Source: Dipteris shenzhenensis (Eukaryota; Polypodiophyta; Polypodiopsida; Gleicheniales). From it: DNA of 64,000 nucleotides. Below the pieces are notes generated by a model. It had not been told where the DNA came from and did not search any database. It worked only from the letters and a program-made list of their open reading frames with translations. A program made the translations under genes and the position numbers. Numbering within the stretch: position 1 is the first letter of the stretch; each line of letters opens with the position of its first letter. Shown one piece after another: positions 23,007 through 34,974 of this stretch. The DNA lies in assembly GCA_047967505.1 (NCBI GenBank), contig CM106539.1; one strand, written 5' to 3'.

Positions 23007-24134
23007 TGTGGACAGATTTGATAACTCATCAAGCAATTCCCTTCCTCTTTTCATTCAAAAACTGTTCTTATCTTCTTCTTCAACATTTTCACCTTGATGA
23101 GCGTTTTCGAACCCGTTGATGTGCTCAGAATTAGCCCGAACGGACCAGGGGAATGGATTCGGAGGGTCCAAAAACCTGTAGCCAAATTTAGAAGTAATTT
23201 CATCACCAAAATTTTATGGGCTACTCCTTCTTCATCTCGCACAGCCATTCGAGGTAGGAAGAGAAACCAGACGAATTTTTGAGCTCCGAATCGTTGCTTG
23301 TTGTGTGGAGAGGCTTAGCAATAGGCTTTGAAAGGCTTGTGCTATGAAGAGAGTAGATGGAAGAAACGTTGCAAAGGGAGAGAAGAAGAAGAAGATCGCG
23401 CGACGTCACGCATCAGAGACAGAGTTCTTTGTTTTTTTTTCTCTCAAGAAAGAAGACTTTAATCAAAGTCTTAAGGCAGCCAAAAATTGACTTCACAATT
23501 TTACCACTCTCCCAATCTCCAAAGTACATTTGGAGCTCTCTTTTCGAAATCTCAGTTGACAGATCCTTCACCTCTCTTTCCAACAATTTCTTGGGGAAGT
23601 ACCTCTCAATCTCAGTCCAAAACATAAATACAATTCAAACACATACAATAGCACCAAAAATCAAATATGCACAAAAACTCATGAAAGACAAGAGGCAATC
23701 ACTAGGTACAATCTTTCCCCTCGACGTGTGTGGCTCGTGATCCCACACCAAGAGTATTTATAATATTTCAATAAGCACATGAGCCATAGATACAAAGTCA
23801 CTTATTCATCTCTTGATCATCCCTTTTCCATACTTTTCTCTTGAGCATCCTTTTACCTTACTTCTCTCTATGTCACTCCTTTTCTCATGTACTCATCCAA
23901 ATTTACATGTCAAAAGTGGAAGGTTTTTAAGCACTTTCCCTTATCCAAAATATAATGACCCTTGGCCATTTAATACATCACATAGCACTAGCACAAAACC
24001 ATGGCATTTAGCCTTTATTCCCTCCCTGTGACTTAACCCAAGTATTAAATAGAACCCCCGCCACGTTTGGTGCGATCCTATAAATACTTTACGTCATTTT
24101 GAACAAGAGATTTGAGAAATACTTTCTTGTAACA
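23007..24134 (-). mobile_element. G1 5' LTR
   Basis: 1,128 bp on the minus strand from TGTTACAAG at 24134 to TGTCCACA at 23007. Positions 23664-24134 align with the 3' LTR. A minus-strand TATAAATA lies at 23762-23755. Relative to the 3' LTR it lacks about 206 bp between 'ttattccct' and 'taacccaagtatt'. The inner part (23007-23663) has no counterpart in the truncated 3' LTR, so that boundary rests on the primer site. Confidence 0.75.
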
Positions 24135-26040
24135 AAAGTGGCAAGAATGGATGTTTGAAATGTTTTGGAAGAGAGAGAATAGTGAGAGAGTTGGTTAGGA
24201 AGTCAAAGTTTGGGCCAAATGGTTGAACCAAATGGAAAATGTGAGCATAGTTCTAGCTAGGGGATAGTTTGCCATGGGAGGAAAACAAGGAGGCCTGCCT
24301 AAGGCAAGTTTTTATTGTGAAGCACCAGTGACGTTTTTTGGGGTATTTTGAAAAAAAAGTAGAATTTCTCCTAAATTTGGGGAGCCTCTATTATACAGAG
24401 AAGTCCACATGGCATAATCTCCTTCATGGATACCATATTCCCTTATCCAAGCCTCTAATATTTTAGTAATTCTCCAAAGGGCCCCTTTTTGAGTCCAAAA
24501 TTTCTGTAATGTCAACTCGAGTCAGCAAAGATTGCTGTTGGTGGAAACTGTGCACTCAATCCTATGGACTTCTATGCTCAATCCGCTCAATTCCCACTCA
24601 ACACTTTCAACGCGTTGCTCCTCAGTAGGATCGCCAAATGTTGATGATCTTTTTTCCTGGTCCTGTGTTGACTGACTAGTCACCCCTAGCCGAGTTTGAT
24701 GCACGTGAGCTCACAGACGAAGGTGCTCTTTCTTGCAGTCCATGGGTTGCTATGTAGGGTTGCGAGTCATACATGAACAAACATAAAGAGACATTGAGGT
24801 AACTTACAGAGGGTGACACGTTGAGCATGCAAACTGTATGAAGACAGGTACATAGCACTCAAGCAAAAAGTAATAGACAATCATAGAAATCCAATGCCAA
24901 TTGTATTATAAAGGTATTGTGCTTCTTACAACAGCTCGTGGCTACACAATCAGTTCAACTCACTCGAACTCACCTTCCTTACGCCTCAATTGGATCAAAA
25001 GCTCTATGAGCCCTTGGACCGATGTAGCCCCTCTAACTTAGTGATACCTTAATCTCTCAGGGCTCTCTATAGTCTGACAACAGTCTACTACTACTCTATC
25101 TATCTATTGGAGTTTCACCGACACCAGTCATTGACTTCCAATTCTATCTGTAGCTAACCTGGTGGACCGCATCCACCATTGGTTTCCCTCTGAGATCTGT
25201 GGAGCTCTCTTCTGTCGGCACTGTCTGAATCTCCGTCGCTTCCTTGTTGGCTTTCACATAAACTTGCTGAGCCGAGTTTTGTGCTATAGAGTCCGCCAGT
25301 CCCGAGCCTCTTGTTAACCAGAGGTTAATTGATAATGCTAGAGTATGTTGCTTGGCATAGAGATGGGGAACATACTAAGCAATTGGTGGTGATTTGCTAG
25401 CTACGCAAGGAATGTGCTCTTAGGGTTTTATGTAATGGAGGGGAAACATGTATTTTTCTTATATTGTAAAAATGGAATGGGGGAAATAACCATGGAAAAT
25501 AGAAGTCTAGGCTCTAACCTCATGGTGCTATCTCCCTTGCCCTTGAGAATCATTGATGTGACATTTCTCTACTTTTAATGTGACATTTTTTTCATATTTA
25601 TGATGTTCCTTCCTTCAATTGTTATGGTTATGTCATGGGCTTATGTCATTGTAATGGTTTTCCCTTGATTCCTTAGTTGCATTCAACCACTCCAAGTCCC
25701 CAAAGCCGTCATTCTTCAGGTAGCCATTGTGTAAACACTAGCTGACTTCTTTTTTTTTTTGGGTGCAACTAGCCTTGAAGCTGCTAGGGATATGGAACTC
25801 AAGGTGGGTTTAGACTAGTCATCCGGGCAAGGCAGAAAAGGATTATGCGCTTATGTGGCCTAATGAGGGAGCCGGGGCCGGACGTGCTTGTGAAGAAACC
25901 GTGTCCGCCCATCCGTTTTTTTGGTGATCGTAATGGAGATGCAAAATGTATAAGCGAAAATGCAAAAATGGAAATGTATAAATGCGGAAACGGAAATGCG
26001 AAAAAGGCCTAAAATCACCCACAAGTTTTAACCAATTGGT
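24135..26040. other. Unassigned sequence with small minus-strand ORFs
   Basis: Minus-strand frames 24704-24522 and 24515-24312 form a gag-leader-like peptide (ESVEWELSGLSIEVHRIE), but no knuckle, protease or RT is near. 24880-25330 is mixed-composition DNA that resembles LTR sequence without clear ends. 25340-26040 is AT-rich with a T12 run at about 25750, and 25770-26040 lies directly upstream of the RING-H2 gene, so it should hold that gene's promoter; no convincing TATA box stands out. Confidence 0.3.
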
Positions 26041-26063
26041 AGTGAGTGCTGCTTTGCCTTGCC

Positions 26064-26519
26064 ATGAGGATTTCCTCCCTTGGTCAGCTCCCTGTCCTAG
26101 GCTTGTTTCTCCTCCTCCTTGATTCCGCGGGTCTGTTGCTCTTCTGCCTCTTCTTATTGCGGGTCCTTTGCACAGTCATCCTGCCTTTCACCTCTAGAAA
26201 TCTTCGATGCCCCCGACAGAAACCCCATGGACTCCAGCAGTCTCTGCTCAACGTCATTCCGGTATGCAAATATAGGAAGGAGGACGGATTTTTAGACGAG
26301 TGTGTCATCTGTTGCAGCTCATATGAAGAGAACGAGTCTCTCAGATTGTTACCGAAGTGCAACCATGCCTTCCATTTACCCTGCAGTGACGTTTGGTTCG
26401 AGGCGCACTCCACCTGTCCCCTCTGCCGGGCCGAAGTAGCCTCAGCTTCATTGGCTGCCTCTAATTTTGTGAGGCGGGACGCAGAAGCGAGGGAGCATCA
26501 CATAACCATCAGAGAATGA
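26064..26519 (+). CDS. ATL-type RING-H2 finger protein (putative E3 ubiquitin ligase)
   Basis: An intact, intron-free 151-codon frame. I start at ATG 26064 because the open frame upstream contains only a GTG. Residues about 9-36 form a hydrophobic membrane segment ([19 protein letters not shown]). [16 protein letters not shown] stretch at about 53-67 corresponds to the GLD motif of plant ATL proteins. The RING-H2 finger (about 79-120) follows C-x2-C-x15-C-x-H-x2-H-x2-C-x10-C-x2-C with the typical PKC, DVWF and CPLCR residues. ATL proteins are membrane-anchored E3 ligases that pair with E2 enzymes and often act in stress responses. The substrate is unknown. Confidence 0.9.
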   Translation: MRISSLGQLPVLGLFLLLLDSAGLLLFCLFLLRVLCTVILPFTSRNLRCPRQKPHGLQQSLLNVIPVCKYRKEDGFLDECVICCSSYEENESLRLLPKCNHAFHLPCSDVWFEAHSTCPLCRAEVASASLAASNFVRRDAEAREHHITIRE

Positions 26520-27700
26520 GCCAAATCGTGTGCCAAGGAAATAAACGTCCTCAAATTAGATCAGAATGAATACAGAATGAGATCAGAAGCATCTGCACTC
26601 CTTTCCTGAAGACTGTGCAGTAAAAATGCTCGAAGCATCGCCTTTGAGAGATAACAGACTGATCATTCAGATAAGGCGAAGAAGGAATGTTAATTTTAGG
26701 GCGAGACGAATTCCGTCACTAACGAGACTACAGTCAAGGCAGATGCAGAATCTTCCGTAGATATGCAGAGGAAAATAGATCTGTTCAGAGGTACCGCAAA
26801 CTCATTGCAAGCACGTGGAATTTTGAAATTGTCAGACGTGGAGAAGCTAGCTTTTGAAATTGCCTGACTTTATCATGTTTTCTATAAAAGAAGACTCTGT
26901 GGACATCATTTATTAATCCCGAGGCTGTGTGTGCAGCGTCTTACTAATGTGGAACAACAACAAACATTCATAGAATCATTTTACATCCCGGGTTCAATAT
27001 TAAAGCTTGGAACAATCAAGCTGAACAGTATAGTGTTTGAGTCAAGAACTTAATCCGAGTCATGTGCCTCTTGAGTTGATTGTTCCTATTGTTCTTCAAG
27101 TATATGTCCATGAAGTACAGTTTCAAGATAAGCTATGTATGATCGTTGGAACAACAAAAATTCTAAATTTGTATGACTGGACTAAGGTTTATGTATGATG
27201 GTTGAAATGCAGCAGCAAATATTTTGTTCATGTGAAAGCTCATAAATTGATGTTTATGTGTGCGCAATTAAGGTGAAGACCTGTAAGAGGGGCCACACTC
27301 TCATGTTGTGAAGGCTTGTGAGAAATGGTAGCAGTTGCAGATTTGTGAATGAGGGTAAACCGTCTTGTGTGAAAGCCCGAGTGCGGTAAAATATTCAGTG
27401 ACATAGCATGTCCTACATGTTGCTATGTGTGTGTTCCTTGTGACTTGTGCAACTAGTGCAACTAGTGCATCGTTGAGGCCATCCACCATAATGGTTGCTT
27501 GCCTCACCTTTTGAGACTTGTTGTAATAGATATCTTCTCATAAATGTCTTGTTACGTGTCTCTGGGTGTCTTGTCTTTTACGTCAAGTGAAAAACCAGCC
27601 TTCACTAATCAAAGGGTGGTGAGATCCACTTTAACCATAGGATACACAGTAAATATTCAAATTATTAATCACCACAAATTAATTCACAGGGAGCTAGAGC
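26520..27700. other. Downstream region of RING-H2 gene
   Basis: An AATAAA-like AAATAAAC lies at about 26538-26545, shortly after the stop codon, and could serve in 3' processing. No further gene is seen to 27700. Short frames at 27301-27507 (-) and 27544-27780 (+) have no recognisable motif, and the triplicated 'gtgcaactagt' at 27445-27465 is simple sequence. Confidence 0.35.
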
Positions 27701-27819
27701 GCTTCTACTTAGCAACAAAGACACTGACTGGTCCCAAACATTGGCGCCCCTTGCGGTATTTCTTTAAGATTCATATATAAAGCCAAGAGGCTGATTACGG
27801 CTCCTGAAAATTGCAAACC

Positions 27820-28650
27820 ACTGCCCACAGACTTCCCCCTACAATCCCTGCTCAACGCGAATAGGCATCCAATCACTAGGCAATCACGCACTCTTCCTTC
27901 AGACCCAGCATGCAACAGATCCAAAGGCATAGGCTCTCTATCTGCCCATTGCACCTGCACAACCAAGTGCCCAATCAGCTAGACACGACAGAAAAGCCAA
28001 AGCTAGCTAAACCCTATCACAACCAACCAGGAAACCCTTCCAATATAGGTTGCCCCTATCTGTAGGCACTTTGGCCACTGCCCAACAGCTTGAATCAGCC
28101 TTCCTTTGCCTGGAATCAATACCAAACACAATAAGCAGCCAACAACCAGTCCGGAAACGGCAAAAGCAGGCAAAGACCAGCCTTCCTCTACCTAGAATCC
28201 ACAAGAAACATGTTGTTTGAACTGGAAAACCCTAGACCCAGCGAAGAACAGATGATTCATCCCTGGCACAACCGCAAAACGGGTTGTCCCACCTTGAAAA
28301 GGTCCCGAAATCAACAGCATCTGCCAGAAATCAGCCAAGAATCAATTCGCCTCACTTGCTTGTCTGCAACCCGGGAAGTAGCAAAACAGGTCGTCTCTTC
28401 TCCTGGAGCCTGGAACCACACGAAATCAACTTGTAGAAGAAATCGCACTACTTTTGGAGCCCGAAAACAGCAGAAACCAGCATGTGGAGAAATCACAATT
28501 CTTCCTGGTCAGCTTCCAACAGCAGAAACAACATCCAAACAGGTCGCCCACCAGCCTGGAGGTCATCAACAACAGCAAAAGACCAAAACTCCGTCTGAAA
28601 ACAGGTCACTCAGCTCCAGGAAGGCTCTAGGGAAAATTGCGATTTACTCT
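27820..28650. repeat. Degenerate tandem repeat, 'aaacaggtcg...cagcagaaa' type
   Basis: Related units recur with loose spacing (about 65-150 bp): 'aaacatgttgttt' near 28207, 'aaaacgggttgtcc' 28274, 'aaaacaggtcgtc' 28386, 'caaacaggtcgcc' 28535 and 'aaaacaggtcact' 28600, each followed by 'ctgga' and 'cagcaga/cagcaaa' phrases. A 152-codon Gln/Thr/Ser-rich frame (28210-28668) crosses it and is likely a repeat artefact. This could be the U5/leader part of an unrecognised LTR element. Confidence 0.4.
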
Positions 28651-28659
28651 CTCTCTCTC

Positions 28660-30685
28660 TCTTCCTAGCTTGCTTTTGGCCTCCTACATGCCAAACAGGT
28701 GCCCTGGGCTGATTTTGGAGTCCCGTGCCAAAAATAGCAATTTTTAATTGCACAACTCTTTGGCCCCTTTGTTGCACGCACTGGTCCTAGGAATTATTTG
28801 CCTAGTAATTGGCGCCCAAGGTAGTCACACGTAAATTACGGGAGTCACAAATCAAAATTCCTATAAATTCATGTCCTCATGACATCAAGTATAATAGACA
28901 AGATACTCATGTTTTTTGAGCGCTTTATGGCGTTATTGTGTATTTTCCATATCCAGTCTTATCAGAGCTGTCATGGCTCCATCATGATGCATTGCAAATG
29001 AAGAGAGACATTATGAAGTTGCATCACACAGCTTTAAGTGGGGCACTAGTGAGAGGTTGCAGTAACACATTGGTTGGTTTGTATAGACAGCGGGTGGTCG
29101 TTAAATATGGGAGTAAATTACTGGAAGTACAATGAAGACACATCCAATGTGGGGCTGGAAAGGATTCTTTTTAGAGGATGAGTTCAGGCATATTCCTGGA
29201 TTCATCTATATATATATGGACCATATAGCAGAGAGCTAGTGGATTGACCTCCTAGTGATAGACTCTGTAGTCAAGCCATTCTTAAGCTTGAGGTCCAGAC
29301 CACCCTAGAGCCAAGACAACTTAATAGGAAGATAGTGTTTTGTACCTATTACGCCGTCACCCACAAAGGTAATGGTTTCACGTTCCTGCCTCTAAGTTTG
29401 CTTGAAGACAGTGGCATCCATAGACGATACTAGAGCCAGTACACAGTCAAAAAAAAAAAACAGATGGTAGTTACTCCATTCCGATACTAGAGCAGTCAGA
29501 TGGATGATTCAGTGTAGTCAGGAGCAGTCACTCTCTTTAGAAAATTTCTTCGCTGGATTGTCATGTGCAGAGGCTACAAAAGGCACATGGAAAGGTCAGG
29601 CATAGTATCCTCATCTTCTGGTGGCATTTGATTTGTTGACGGGTTGTTGCAGCAGTCAGCCAGATCCTGGAGGAGGTCAACTAGGATTTCTGTGTCGTCT
29701 GTGTGCGCCTGGGAAACGACAAGATGGGCTACTGTGGATATTACTGATGTGGGAGGTTCCAGGAATGCTCCTCCATGTGGATGCAGCTAGGTACTGCTCT
29801 ATCAGGCTCATGACTGCTCCTCCATGGCTGGAAAACTGCCCTGCTATCTGGCTAGAGACAGCTGTAGGTGGCTGCGAGGAGGAAAGATGATGTTGGCTGC
29901 GAGCCAAGGTGGAATAGAAGACTGAATTCTTCTTAGAGGATGGCTTCTTGCTTGCTGAAAATGGGTGACTGTATCTTCTGCTGAATCTACCCCAGATTTG
30001 AATTGATGGAGGGATGGACCTGAGCGAATCTTTGGTTGATCTGATGCTGGAAGGTGAGCTGCAGCTGAGCAACCAAAGTTTGCTGCAACTGGATGTCCTG
30101 AATGTGTACACATGGTACTCGTTTATGAAGTCCTACATCATCAACTCCGCCATGCGAGCAAACACTGTTTTGGAACCATCAGAGCACCACGTGAGTGCTT
30201 TTTCTGTTACCAGAGCCGAGAGAAAACACAAGAGGAGATTTAGTATAGCGGGAGATAGACTGACTCACTCTCTCTCCTGCTCAACACTAACTAAACTGCT
30301 AGAATGCTGCACTCAATACACAATTGATGTTGTGGATGTGAGTGAGAGAATCAGAGGGAGAGAATATAGCAGGCCTCTGAAGAGGAATATATAACTGAAT
30401 GAATGAATGCCCAAAGGTGTGAATACAACTGTATGTAGGGCTGAAACTCTCACCACAAAACTGTAATAGAAAAGACTGTATAGAGGAGGTGAATCCTCAC
30501 TGGATGATCCCTGTGGATCCAAGGCTACCCTGCTGGTCTGCTGCTAGTTGTCCTGGCTGCTGAACCGAGGCACTGAAGGCCCAAGTCGATGGATGAGAAA
30601 TGAGGGCCAAGGGGCTGCCTTTTATAAGCCCCCTTGGGCCCTGAAAATGGCCGACTGCTGCTGCTGCTGCTGCAGCGACTGGAGG
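28660..30685. other. Unassigned, LTR-like fragments
   Basis: No gene was recognised. Between 30080 and 30660 the minus strand looks promoter-like: CTTATAAAAGGC lies at about 30635-30624, followed by polypyrimidine and Ser-rich frames. A (CTG)n run is at 30656-30675. A plus-strand 65-codon frame (28938-29135) and a 126-codon frame (30014-30394) have no motifs. An A12 run sits at 29449-29460. This may be an old LTR on the minus strand, but no second copy is visible. Confidence 0.25.
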
Positions 30686-30689
30686 ACTG

Positions 30690-31299
30690 TGTTAGAATTC
30701 ACTAACCCCATGTGTGAGCCCCCAATTTGAGGGGACAAGGTTTAGTGAAGAATATTAGAGATCAAGCAGCAGGTTGTGGGTGGTATGCGCCATCTCGTGG
30801 AGCAGCAGCAGGGCCCAACAAGAGGGCATGCAGGTCAGCAAGATGGCCTGGCAGCAGCAGCCCAAGTGCCCTGCAAAAGGGGCCTATTTACAAGCCCTGA
30901 GTCGGCTATAATAGCTGATCAGTACAGGTCAGTTTGAGGGGGACCCCAGATCGAAGTATTGGCAGGTGGACCGACTGGATAGTCGAAGTATTGGCAGGTG
31001 GACCGACTGGATAGTCGGCCACTTTGGGGGGCTCCTGGCCTCCTATATAAACCCCTCCCTCCACACTGTTTTTCCTCATCCAGTGCTTGCTCAAGCCTCC
31101 ACCACAGGCAGCGTAAACACTCTAGTGAGAGGCCAGTTTTGGCAGAGAGACTTAGACCTGGTTTATCCCAGCATGTGCTGGATGCTCTGTTGAGCTCATC
31201 CTGAGCCAGTTTTCCCACTGATTGATGGATGTATTTATTCTCTCTCATTCCTATGCTGTCTATTGTGAGAGAGGTTTGCATCATTGTGATCAAGTGTTA
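30690..31299 (+). mobile_element. C2 5' LTR
   Basis: Starts TGTTAGAATTCACT and matches 34044-34485. It contains the promoter TATATAAA (31044-31051) and carries about 140 bp (30740-30885) that the 3' LTR lacks. A 32-bp unit 'tcgaagtattggcaggtg...' is exactly duplicated at 30951-30982 and 30983-31014. After the LTR there is no TGGTATCAGAGC, so the primer site has been lost. Confidence 0.82.
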
Positions 31300-31363
31300 T
31301 TGCGTGGTCTATTTATGTACTGCAACTCTAATTTCAGATCTGCTGTCTGTTACTACAGCAAAG

Positions 31364-31681
31364 ATGGAGCAGACTGAAGCATCCATAGCCGCTCCAACCA
31401 CTGCTCGTCCTTCCTCCCATCTCATCTTTCTTAATCTTTTATCCCGAATGTTGGTAAGTCTGGGAAGCTGGATGGGACTAACTATTTCATATGGAAGGTG
31501 AAGATCCGGAACCATCTCGTTGCTTGAAAACTATGAGCTCGTGACAGGCGTTGACGAAAGGCCGGAGGATGTACTGGATAGCAAGGGAAGATTACTGATG
31601 CCGATAGATGTGGATGACCTCACATCGTGGGAAGACAAGGATGCCCGGCCCTAGCCATGCTGATGGGGACAAAGAATCTGA
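31364..31681 (+). pseudogene. C2 gag fragment
   Basis: Gag begins ATGGAGCAG at 31364. After a frameshift it reads GKLDGTNYFIWKVKI (31455-31500), the standard copia gag opening, then DDLTSWEDKDA. It is cut at 31681 by the nested element C3. The continuation at 32636 is already RT, so all of the protease, integrase and most of gag are missing. Confidence 0.75.
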
Positions 31682-32630
31682 TGGCTTTGTGCCTCTAATC
31701 ACTGATGCATGCAATACAATTAACAAGGTAATCACAACTTGAATGAAAGCAAGAGCATATAATTTCAGAGGGAACCAATGTTTGCCAGTTCTCAGCTGCA
31801 GTTGCCTTAACATCCAGGTGATGGAAATATTTTTGACCTAGAGCTCTTCCACGATATCCCAATGCCTTCTCGTCCTTTTGCTCCCATATTGGTATTTCAT
31901 CAGCATCATGTGATCTCTCCTTTGGTTTCCTTTCTGCGCGAGAGACTATGCTCCATAGTCCTTTCTGCATGAAAAGAAGTCGTGTTGCCACCTCCCATGA
32001 AGCGAAATTCTTTCCATTGAAAGTTATCAGGATAGCCCCGTGCTTATCTTTCTTGGAGGAGTCCATATTCACAATCTTTGTGGATTGAGAGGAATTCTGA
32101 AATACGCCTTTGCAAGCATGCCAAGAGAACTCCTCCTATGACCTTGTTTGCTTTGATGCTTCTTTGCGACTGGAGTGCCTGACCACTGTAGTGAAGTAAC
32201 CCTAGACATGCATGCACCACAATAGGTATTCTCACAAAGAAAAAACGACGACACCCTTGGCTTTGATACCATCGATGCCTTTATGCCTCTAATCACTAAT
32301 GCATGCAATACAATTAACAAGCTAATCACAACTTGAATAAAAGCAAGAGGATATAATTTTAGAGGGAACTGAGATGGTAAATGACTCAATAACTCTCATA
32401 AAAGATTCATCAAATTACTGTCAACAAGAGCACATCCCTACTGGGCTTGTTGCTCAATACAAACATCAAGGATAGCCACAAAGGCACTCTGGAGCCTATT
32501 GGAGAGAAGGCCACTCTTCACCATCCCCTTCTAGGTGATTCTCACAATGCATGCAGTCCACGTGGACAAGCAAGTCCACTAACCAATCCACTTCAATAAA
32601 CCTAATGAGGATGAGTGTACTAACCCAACA
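31682..32630 (-). mobile_element. C3, deletion-derivative copia nested in C2
   Basis: On the minus strand: a 355-bp 5' LTR (32630-32276, starting TGTTGGGTT and ending AAAGGCA), a primer site TGGTATCAAAGCC (32271-32259), a short leader, a gag start at 32072 (MNMDSSKKDKHG, then FNGKNFASWEVA), and at 31775-31682 only the final ~94 bp of a 3' LTR matching 32276 onward. Pol is absent: gag runs straight into LTR sequence. A likely target duplication is TGATG (31679-31683, overlapping the LTR edge, and 32631-32635). Confidence 0.82.
32276..32630 (-). repeat. C3 5' LTR
   Basis: TG...CA-bounded 355 bp adjacent to the primer site. Its first ~95 bp (plus-strand reading) recur at 31682-31775 with few differences ('cctctaatcact(a/g)atgcatgcaatacaattaacaa'), which identifies it as an LTR. 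Confidence 0.8.
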
Positions 32631-32635
32631 TGATG

Positions 32636-34035
32636 CCCCAGAATGGCAGGATACTATGAAGGTAAAAACATGAAGAGCCACACCTGGGATTTGGTGGACA
32701 AGCCTCCCAAGCGGAAGGTGATTGGAACCAAATGGGTGTATAAGTTGAAGAAGTTCAAGTCTGATGGAAGCTTGGACAAGTACAAAACAAGATTGGTGGG
32801 TGAAAGGTTACGCACAATCAGAGGCACTTGATTTTGACGAGACCTTCACCCCCATAGCTAAGATGGTGATGATATGCAGTGTTGTTGCTTTGGCTACCCA
32901 TCATGGATGGCCTATCTTTCAGATGGACGTGAAGTCGGCATTCTAGAACAGAACCTTGGAGGAGGAGGTATGTGGATTAGCCACTAGGCTTTCAGGTTCC
33001 AGGGTCCACATCCACTGAGGGCATGGTACCAAAGAATAGATTCAAGTTCTCGGGCTACAGCGGTGTCCATCTAAGGAAAACCTTTACCCCTTTTCTGAGG
33101 GGGGTTTGCGGTTGGTACTTATCCTGTATGTGGATGATCTTATCCTTACAAGAGATCACTCAAAGAAAATTGCTCAAGTCAAGAAACTAATAAGGAGTTT
33201 GAGATGATAGACTTGGGAATTCTTCATTATTTTCTTGGGATTGAAGAAAGCAGGAGAAGAACAACAGATTCATCTCTCAGGAGAAGTACTGCAAGGAGTT
33301 ACTTTAGCGGTTTCAAATGGAAGACTGCAAGGTGGCAATAACTCCCATGGAGGTTGGTATGAAGCTGAGAATCCATAATACATCTCAGTCGGTTGATGCA
33401 TCTCAGTATCGACGGATCGTGGGTAGTCTAATTTATCTCACCAACACTAGGAGGGCTGTTATGTCAATGCTCCGCAGAACCTAGGAAGGCTTGTTGGGAG
33501 GCAAGCATGAGGGTGCTAAGGTACTTGAAACGTACATGCATTTACGGTATTACCTATAGTAAAGGTGTCAAGCTAGGAGGATTCTGTGACAATAATTGGG
33601 CAGGTGATGGTGACACCAGGCCAGGGTATTGTTTCATACTTGCACCAGGCCCATTTCATGGCTAAGTAAGAAACAACCCTCTATTGCCCTTTCCTTGACA
33701 GAGGCGGAGTACATGGCTGCTTGCACAACACGATGCGAGATGTTGTGGCTTAGGTGGATCCTAGAGGACATGGACGTGACTTAGGAGGATGCGACGGTGA
33801 TCATGTGCGACAACCAGAGTTGCATTGCCATCGCGAAGAAACCTGTGTTCCATGCACGGACAAAGCATATCGAAGTCCACTACCACTTATGGGAGCTCAT
33901 CATCGATGATATCATGGAGCTGATGTAATGCTCAACCACGGACAACGTATCCGACATTTTCATGAAAGTGCTCCCCAGGGAACAGTTGGAGCACCTCATT
34001 CGATGCATGAGGACCGGCCCACAGTTGTGTCATTA
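32636..34035 (+). pseudogene. C2 reverse transcriptase and RNase H
   Basis: Begins APEWQDTM, then HTWDLVDKPPKRKVIGTKWV, FDETFTPIAKM and FQMDVKSAF, with the YVDD box at 33127-33138 (LYVDDLILT). RNase H follows: EYMAACTTRCEMLWL, MCDNQSCIAIAKKPVFHAR, KHIEVHYH and the terminal DNVSDIF. At least six frameshifts and stops are present. The KPPKRKVIGTKWVY wording is shared with C5, so C2 and C5 belong to the same copia group. Confidence 0.88.
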
Positions 34036-34043
34036 AGAGGGGG

Positions 34044-34492
34044 TGTTAGAATTCACTGACCCCACCTATGAGGCCCCCCATTGAGGGGACAAGGGGTAGT
34101 GGTTGGCCTTGAGTCGGCTATAATAGTCGATTAGCACAGGTCGGTTTGAGGGGGTCGTAGATCTAGGTATGGGCAGGTGGACCGACTAGCTAGTCAGCCA
34201 CTTTAGGGGGCTCTTGGCCTCCTATATAAACCCCTCCCTCCACACTATTTTCCCTCATCCAGTGCTTTCTCAAGCCTCCACCACAAGCAACACATACACA
34301 CTAGTGAGAGGACAGTTTTGGCACAAAGACTTAGTCCTCATCTATCCCAGCATATGCTAGATGTTTTGTTGAGCTCATACAGAGCCAATTTCCCCATTGG
34401 TTGGTGGATGTATGCGTTTTGAGTTCTCTCTCATTCCTATGCTCTCTATTGTGAACGAGGTTTGCATCATTGTGATCAAGTGTTAGTGTGCA
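34044..34492 (+). mobile_element. C2 3' LTR with polypurine tract
   Basis: Preceded by the polypurine tract TTAAGAGGGGG (34033-34043) and starts TGTTAGAATTCACT. TATATAAA lies at 34223-34230. Similarity to the 5' LTR ends near 34485; the CA at 34491-34492 is a possible terminus. It is about 140 bp shorter than the 5' copy. No clear 5-bp target duplication was found. Confidence 0.8.
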
Positions 34493-34974
34493 TACTTGGA
34501 GCTGAAGGGTTTAGAGGTGTGAGTGATTCTTTCCTCTTATTTCCAATAGATTGCCCACCGACCCCTGCACAATCATCACCAACTTGCTAATGTTGCACCA
34601 ACTTTCTGACGTGGCAGTCAGCTCTAACTACTGACATCAACGTTGATGTCATCACTTGCTCTTGCGCCTGCTGTGCTGATGTCATCCGTTGCTGACAATC
34701 TGCTACTTGTGTGGCACCTCCTGCGTGGCTGTATGGTATGGTAACATGGTTGTATGACCTATTTGTTGCCATGACCTATTTGCGTGGCAGCTTGCATGGC
34801 TGATACGGCCTGTCTACATGGTATCTTGCATGGATACTACATTGACAATGGCTATTAAAGTATCCCTCTCATAGGAACCATTCCTAAGGAGGCTTGTAAT
34901 CTAGATGCATGAATCATGTGGGATCACAAAGGCTTATCCTCATCCTTATCTTGAGGGCGATTGCACAAATGGCA
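34493..34974. other. Unassigned between C2 and hAT remnant
   Basis: No coding region is visible. 34660-34830 has repeated 'gcatgg/catggt' and 'tgacctatttg(t/c)' phrases suggesting simple-sequence expansion. The sequence 34880-34974 may be the far end of the hAT transposase frame, but it is no longer readable. Confidence 0.3.

Noticed and set aside
26084-26413. Minus-strand 109-codon frame
   Set aside because: It is antisense to the RING-H2 gene, with no motif and biased composition explained by the coding strand.
28210-28668. 152-codon Gln/Thr-rich frame as a possible host gene
   Set aside because: It crosses a degenerate tandem repeat, has no domain and ends in a CT microsatellite.
27740-28825. 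Two ATTGGCGCCC sites as retrotransposon primer sites
   Set aside because: Neither is preceded by an identifiable LTR end or followed by gag, and they are only ten bases long.
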